Source of the DNA: Aquitalea pelogenes
GTDB taxonomy: Bacteria; Pseudomonadota; Gammaproteobacteria; Burkholderiales; Chromobacteriaceae
NCBI RefSeq assembly: GCF_001515305.1
Contig: NZ_LNQV01000040.1
Coordinates: forward strand, 1-38,765
Length of the DNA stretch: 38,765 bases
Direction: 5' to 3'
Position 1 is the first letter of the stretch; every line of letters begins with the position of its first letter. Of this stretch, positions 34,128 to 38,765 are shown piece by piece. The notes under the pieces are model-generated. The model was not told where the DNA came from, made no database searches, and saw only the letters and a list, made by a program, of their open reading frames with translations. A program made the translations under genes and the position numbers.

Positions 34128-36994
34128 TGCACTTCCTCCCCACGGCCTTGCCGCAGCAGTTCCTGTTGCTGACGGCTGAAATGGCGGTAGCGTTGCTGCC
34201 ATTCCGACGGCTGGTTGACCTTGATGATTTCCACCGCTGTCACCTTGTATTCCGGGCAGTTGGTGGCCCAGTCGGAATTATCCGTGGTGATGACATTGGC
34301 CCCGGATTCCGGGAAGTGGAAGGTGGTGTACACCACCCCGGCGGCCACCCGTTCGCTTACCCTGGCGCGCAGCACAGTCTCACCGGCACGGCTGGCCACG
34401 CCCACCCAGTCGCCATCGACAATGCCACGGTTTTCGGCATCGGCCGGGTGGATTTCCAGACGGTCTTCCTCGTGCCAGGCCACGTTGTCGGTGCGGCGGG
34501 TTTGCGCGCCGACATTGTACTGGCTGAGGATGCGCCCGGTGGTGAGCAGCAGCGGGAAGCGGCCGTTGACGCGCTCTTCGGTCGGTACATAGCGGGTAAT
34601 CATGAAGCGGCCCTTGCCACGCACGAATTCACCGATATGCATGGTGACCGTGCCATCCGGCGCTGCCGCATTGCATGGCCATTGCAGGCTGCCGTGGCGG
34701 TCCAGCGCGGCATAGCTGACGCCGTTGAAAGTGGGCGTCAGGCGGGCGATTTCATCCATGATTTCCGACGGATGGCTGTAGTCCATGGCATAGCCCAAGG
34801 CCTGGGCCAGCGCCACGGTGACTTCCCAGTCGGCCTTGCCGCCCAGCGGGTCCATCACCTTGCGCACGCGCGAGATGCGGCGCTCGGCATTGGTGAAGGT
34901 GCCGTCCTTCTCCAGGAAGGAGCTGCCCGGCAAGAACACATGGGCGAACTTGGCGGTTTCATTCAGGAAGATATCCTGCACCACCACGCACTCCATGGCC
35001 GACAGCGCGGCGGTGACATGTTGGGTGTTGGGGTCGCTCTGCGCGATGTCCTCGCCCTGGCAGTACAGCGCCTTGAAGCTGCCATCCAGCGCGGCCTCGA
35101 ACATATTGGGAATGCGCAGGCCGGGTTCGTTATGCAGCGACACGCCCCAGGCCTGTTCGAATTCGGCGCGCACCACGTCGTCCGACACATGGCGGTAGCC
35201 GGGGAATTCGTGCGGGAAGCTGCCCATGTCGCAGGAGCCTTGCACATTGTTCTGGCCGCGCAGCGGGTTCACCCCCACGCCTTCGCGGCCGATATTGCCG
35301 GTGGCCATGGCCAGGTTGGCAATCGCCATCACCGAAGTGCTGCCCTGGCTGTGTTCGGTCACCCCCAGGCCGTAATAGATGGCGGCATTGCCAGCGCTGG
35401 CATACAGCCGGGCGGCGGCGCGGATGTCGTCCGCCGCCACGCCGCATACTTCGGCCATGGCTTCCGGTGCGTGTTCCGGCTGGGCGACAAAGTGCCGCCA
35501 GTGGCCAAAGGCTGCGCTATCGCAACGGGCGGCGACAAAGTCCTCGTCCAGCAGCCCTTCGGTGACGATGACATGGGCCAAGGCATTGAGCATGGCCACA
35601 TTGGTGCCGGGGCGCAGCGCCAGATGATGGGCAGCGCGGGCGTGGATGGCGTCCACCAGATCGATACGGCGCGGATCGATGACAATCAGCTGCGCGCCCT
35701 GGCGCAGGCGGCGCTTGAGCTGGGAGGCAAATACCGGATGGGCATCGCTGGGGTTGGCCCCGATCACCAGCACCACATCGGCCTGCATCACCGAGTCGAA
35801 GCTCTGGGTGCCGGCAGATTCACCCAGCGTCTGTTTCAGGCCATAGCCGGTGGGCGAATGGCAGACGCGGGCGCAGGTGTCGACGTTGTTATTGCCAAAG
35901 GCGGCACGCACCAGCTTTTGCACCAGATAGGTTTCTTCATTGGTGCAGCGGCTGGAGGTGATGCCGCCCACCGCGTCGCGGCCATATTTTTGCTGGATGC
36001 GGCGGAATTCGCTGGCAGCGTGATTGAGCGCCACTTCCCAGCTGACTTCCTGCCACGGCTCGTCGATGCTGCTGCGTATCATCGGCTTGGTGATGCGGTC
36101 CGGGTGGGTGGCATAGCCCCAGGCAAAGCGTCCCTTGACGCAGGAGTGGCCATGGTTGGCCTGGCCGTTCTTGTCCGGCACCATGCGCACCAACTGATTG
36201 CCCTTGAGTTCGGCACGGAAGGAGCAGCCCACGCCGCAATAGGCGCAGGTGGTGATGACGCTGCGCTCCGGCTGGCCCCACTGGATGACACTCTTTTCCA
36301 TCAGCGTGGCGGTGGGACAGGCCTGCACGCAGGCCCCGCAGGACACGCACTCCGAGCCAAGAAAATCCGCTCCGCCCGCCGGGCTGACGCGGGATTCGAA
36401 ACCGCGTCCGGCAATGGTCAGCGCAAAAGTGCCCTGGGTTTCTTCACAGGCGCGGACGCAACGGTTGCACACGATGCACTTGGACGGGTCGTAATCAAAA
36501 TAAGGATTGGAAACGTCTTTCTTGTCCTGCAGATGGTTGGCCCCGTCCATGCCATAGCGCACTTCGCGCAGGCCCACCTGCCCGGCCACGGTTTGCAACT
36601 CGCAATTGCCATTGGCACTGCAGGTAAGGCAATCGAGCGGGTGGTCGGAGATATACAGCTCCATCACGCCACGACGCAGCCTGGCCAGCTTTTCGCTCTG
36701 GGTGCGCACCACCATGCCGGGCGATACCGGTGTGGTACAGGAAGCCGGATAGCCGCGATGGCCGTCGATTTCCACCATGCACATGCGGCAGGAACCAAAC
36801 GGCTCCAGGCTGTCGGTGGCGCACAGCTTGGGGATGGCGGTGTCCAGCAGCGCCGCCGCGTGCATGACAGAAGTACCCGGCGGCACGCTGATGTTCTGGC
36901 CGTCGATGGTAAGGGTGATGCTGGCCTCGCCGGGGCGGGCCGGCGTGCCCATGTCCTTGTTGCAGGATGCACCTGCTCCGCATTGGCAGCTCAT
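34124..36994 (-). CDS. fdsA: NAD+-dependent formate dehydrogenase, molybdenum subunit alpha
   Basis: Catalytic subunit of 956 residues that oxidises formate to CO2. The N-terminal NuoG-like part binds several clusters: [2Fe-2S] (Cys58, 69, 72, 86), a His118/Cys122/125/131 cluster, and two ferredoxin-type sets (Cys173-183 and Cys216-226). A further [4Fe-4S] follows (Cys250, 253, 257, 285). The molybdopterin domain has Cys378-His379 in ARVCHSPTGYG, the Mo ligand and catalytic pair; this is a cysteine enzyme, not selenocysteine. ATG 36994 overlaps the fdsB stop codon as ATGA and has GGAG upstream; the longer frame to 37114 is inside fdsB. Electrons pass to FdsB. Confidence 0.95.
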   Translation of the reverse strand: MSCQCGAGASCNKDMGTPARPGEASITLTIDGQNISVPPGTSVMHAAALLDTAIPKLCATDSLEPFGSCRMCMVEIDGHRGYPASCTTPVSPGMVVRTQSEKLARLRRGVMELYISDHPLDCLTCSANGNCELQTVAGQVGLREVRYGMDGANHLQDKKDVSNPYFDYDPSKCIVCNRCVRACEETQGTFALTIAGRGFESRVSPAGGADFLGSECVSCGACVQACPTATLMEKSVIQWGQPERSVITTCAYCGVGCSFRAELKGNQLVRMVPDKNGQANHGHSCVKGRFAWGYATHPDRITKPMIRSSIDEPWQEVSWEVALNHAASEFRRIQQKYGRDAVGGITSSRCTNEETYLVQKLVRAAFGNNNVDTCARVCHSPTGYGLKQTLGESAGTQSFDSVMQADVVLVIGANPSDAHPVFASQLKRRLRQGAQLIVIDPRRIDLVDAIHARAAHHLALRPGTNVAMLNALAHVIVTEGLLDEDFVAARCDSAAFGHWRHFVAQPEHAPEAMAEVCGVAADDIRAAARLYASAGNAAIYYGLGVTEHSQGSTSVMAIANLAMATGNIGREGVGVNPLRGQNNVQGSCDMGSFPHEFPGYRHVSDDVVRAEFEQAWGVSLHNEPGLRIPNMFEAALDGSFKALYCQGEDIAQSDPNTQHVTAALSAMECVVVQDIFLNETAKFAHVFLPGSSFLEKDGTFTNAERRISRVRKVMDPLGGKADWEVTVALAQALGYAMDYSHPSEIMDEIARLTPTFNGVSYAALDRHGSLQWPCNAAAPDGTVTMHIGEFVRGKGRFMITRYVPTEERVNGRFPLLLTTGRILSQYNVGAQTRRTDNVAWHEEDRLEIHPADAENRGIVDGDWVGVASRAGETVLRARVSERVAAGVVYTTFHFPESGANVITTDNSDWATNCPEYKVTAVEIIKVNQPSEWQQRYRHFSRQQQELLRQGRGEEVQ

Positions 36995-38550
36995 CGTGCT
37001 TGCTCCTGAGTGTCCAGCCCGAAATCGGCCGGGAAATGACGCATGGCACTTTGCACGGGGAAGGGGGTCATGCCGCCCAGCGCGCACAAGGAGCCGTATT
37101 GCATGGTGTCGCACAGATCATCCAGCAGCGCGCGCTGGCGTTCTCGCTCGGCAGCATCCGGTGCCGCCAGCAGCCGCTCGATGACTTCCACCCCACGGGT
37201 GGAGCCGATGCGACAGGGCGTGCATTTGCCGCAGGATTCCTCGGCACAGAACTGCATGGCAAAGCGTGCCATCTGGCCCAGGTGCAGGCTGTCATCGCAC
37301 AGCACCGCACCACCGTGGCCCAGCATGGCGCCAATGGCGGCCAGTGCTTCGTAATCCAGCGGGGTATCAAACTGCGACGGTGGAATCCACGCGCCCAGCG
37401 GGCCGCCCAGTTGCACCGCTTTTACCGGCTTGCCGCTGGCAGTACCGCCACCGTAGTCGTGCACCAGCTCGCGCAGAGTCAAACCAAAAGCGCGCTCCAC
37501 CAGCCCGCCACGCCGTACATTGCCCGCCAACTGGAAAGCCATGGTGCCCAGCGAGCGGCCCATGCCGAAATTGCGATACCACGCAGCCCCGCGTGACAGA
37601 ATCAGCGGCACCGAAGCCAGCGACAGCACGTTGTGCACCAGGGTGGGCTGGCCGAACAAGCCGTGCAAGGCGGGCAGTGGCGGCTTGGCGCGTACCGTGC
37701 CACGGCGGCCTTCCACCGACTCCAGCAGCGAGGTTTCCTCGCCGCAGATATAAGCCCCGGCCCCTTCGCGTACTTCGATATCAAATTCATGGCCGCCGTG
37801 GGCCACATCCTCACCCAGATAGCCATGGGCGCGGGCAATGTCGATGGCCTGACGCAGCACGGCAATGGCCGGCGCGTATTCGGAGCGCACATAGATATAG
37901 CCACGGCTGGCACCCACCGCCAGGCCGGCAATGGTCATGCCTTCAATCAGCAGGAAGGGGTCGCCCTCCATCAGCATGCGGTCGGCAAAGCTGCCGGAAT
38001 CGCCCTCGTCGGCATTGCACACCACGTATTTCTGTTCGGCCTGCGCCTGACGCACGGTGCGCCACTTGATACCCGCCGGGAAGGCTGCGCCACCACGGCC
38101 ACGCAAGCCGGATTCCAGCACCTCGGCCACGATTTCGTCGTGACTCAGCCGCGCCGCGTGCTCCAGCCCCTGATAACCACCGTGAGCCAGATAATGTTCC
38201 AGCGACAGCGGGCTGGTGATGCCGGCGCGGGCAAACAGCAGGCGCTGCTGGGTTTTCAGATAGGGCAGCTGTTCCACCAGCCCCACCGACAACAAATGAT
38301 CGCCATTGGCAGCCAGGTCCACATCCAGCAGGCTGGCCACGTCATCCGGGCTAACTTCACGGTAACCGGCACGGCCTTGCGGAGTGTCCACTTCCACCAG
38401 CGGCTCCAGCCAGAACAGGCCGCGCGAGCTGGTGCGCACGATATTGATGTCCAGATTACGGCGTGCGGCTTCGGCGGCGAACGCAGCCGCCACGGCATCC
38501 GCACCCACGGCGCAGGCTACCGAATCCATCGGGATATACAGGGTCAGCAT
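36991..38550 (-). CDS. fdsB: NAD+-dependent formate dehydrogenase, flavin subunit beta
   Basis: A 519-residue NuoF-like subunit that carries FMN and reduces NAD+. An N-terminal thioredoxin-fold extension (about 1-120) precedes the FMN/NADH domain (GLRGRGGAAFPAGIKW at about 148, NADEGDSGSFADRMLME, GAYICGEETSLLESVEG). The C-terminal [4Fe-4S] site is ESCGKCTPCRIG. The start overlaps the fdsG reading frame by seven bases, with AAGGAGG four bases before the ATG. The stop overlaps the fdsA start. Confidence 0.95.
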   Translation of the reverse strand: MLTLYIPMDSVACAVGADAVAAAFAAEAARRNLDINIVRTSSRGLFWLEPLVEVDTPQGRAGYREVSPDDVASLLDVDLAANGDHLLSVGLVEQLPYLKTQQRLLFARAGITSPLSLEHYLAHGGYQGLEHAARLSHDEIVAEVLESGLRGRGGAAFPAGIKWRTVRQAQAEQKYVVCNADEGDSGSFADRMLMEGDPFLLIEGMTIAGLAVGASRGYIYVRSEYAPAIAVLRQAIDIARAHGYLGEDVAHGGHEFDIEVREGAGAYICGEETSLLESVEGRRGTVRAKPPLPALHGLFGQPTLVHNVLSLASVPLILSRGAAWYRNFGMGRSLGTMAFQLAGNVRRGGLVERAFGLTLRELVHDYGGGTASGKPVKAVQLGGPLGAWIPPSQFDTPLDYEALAAIGAMLGHGGAVLCDDSLHLGQMARFAMQFCAEESCGKCTPCRIGSTRGVEVIERLLAAPDAAERERQRALLDDLCDTMQYGSLCALGGMTPFPVQSAMRHFPADFGLDTQEQAR

Positions 38551-38765
38551 TTTGCCTCCTTGCTACAGGATGCCAGCAGGGCGCTGAGTTTTTCCGGCGT
38601 GACGCGCGCGTGCAGCTGGCCATCCAGCTGCAAGGCTGGGGCACAGGCACAGGCCCCCAGGCAATACACCGGGCGCAATTCCAGCTGGCCGTCCGCCGTG
38701 TGGCCGTGGTCGTCCACCCCCAGTTGCGTGCGCAGCTGGGCGGCCAGCGCCTCGGAGCCCATGCT
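38544..38765 (-). CDS. fdsG: NAD+-dependent formate dehydrogenase subunit gamma (partial, 3' end)
   Basis: C-terminal 73 residues of a NuoE-like [2Fe-2S] subunit. The motif VYCLGACACAPALQLDG contains the last two ligand cysteines. The gene continues beyond the right edge; the ATG at 38762 is only an internal methionine because the family is about 150-180 residues long. It is translated in overlap with fdsB and would transfer electrons alongside FdsB. Confidence 0.88.
   Translation of the reverse strand, partial: SMGSEALAAQLRTQLGVDDHGHTADGQLELRPVYCLGACACAPALQLDGQLHARVTPEKLSALLASCSKEAKC

Noticed and set aside
34115-37009. 964-codon open frame on the plus strand opposite fdsA
   Set aside because: High GC and codon bias keep the antisense frame open. 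FdsA on the minus strand has every cluster motif and overlaps its neighbours exactly.
1-38765. tRNA genes
   Set aside because: No cloverleaf with a T-loop consensus was recognised on either strand, including next to the rRNA leader.

Overview
The window reads as chromosome of a betaproteobacterium, most likely of the Chromobacteriaceae (Neisseriales; Chromobacterium, Aquitalea or Vogesella-like). This is inferred from the 16S rRNA 5' end, an iscRSUA-hscBA-fdx-iscX cluster, a stand-alone RlmK and a soluble NAD-linked fds formate dehydrogenase. Most of the sequence is compact and GC-rich. The exception is about 24.1-33.7 kb, which is clearly more AT-rich and has an accessory character.

Layout. 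1-500: the first bases of a 16S rRNA gene on the minus strand with its leader (boxA, stem-loop) and a near-consensus rrn promoter. 500-2940 (minus): thioredoxin, a CHMI-type tautomerase, the 23S rRNA methyltransferase RlmK and CoaD, separated by clear terminators. 3140-9260 (minus): a complete dipeptide ABC importer, dppA-B-C-D-F, with a promoter in front of dppA and a double hairpin between dppA and dppB. 9274-10395 (minus): a FabH-type ketoacyl-ACP synthase III. 10681-16466 (plus): the iron-sulfur assembly operon, headed by an IscR-type operator overlapping the iscR promoter and closed by a terminator. 16578-17916 (plus): a glutathione transferase-like protein and uridine kinase. 18436-24107 (plus): an operon that appears to use N-acyl-D-amino acids (PLP deaminase, GntP-family permease, D-aminoacylase, RidA, PfkB sugar kinase).

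Accessory block. At 24144-25190 a tlde1 (DUF2778) L,D-transpeptidase-fold protein is followed 3 bases later by a small three-helix membrane protein, which looks like a toxin-immunity pair. From 25569 to 32583 there are five tandem genes for two-domain fimbrial tip adhesins. Their N-terminal (receptor) domains differ and are AT-rich. In the first four, the C-terminal pilin domains are nearly identical in DNA. No usher, chaperone or major pilin is present. Genes 1-2 and 3-4 form a 2.8-kb tandem duplication whose diagnostic bases show a chessboard pattern indicating gene conversion. The spacers hold decayed pieces of the 3' end of the solute-binding-protein gene that lies just beyond the array (32759-33655, minus), so the array seems to have grown by repeated duplication against that gene.

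33897-38765 (minus): fdsG(partial)-fdsB-fdsA-fdsD, an NAD+-dependent molybdenum formate dehydrogenase, tightly overlapping and without fdsC between fdsA and fdsD.

No tRNA, transposase, CRISPR array or phage gene was seen. All functional calls are by reading motifs and remembered family features; no database search was run.
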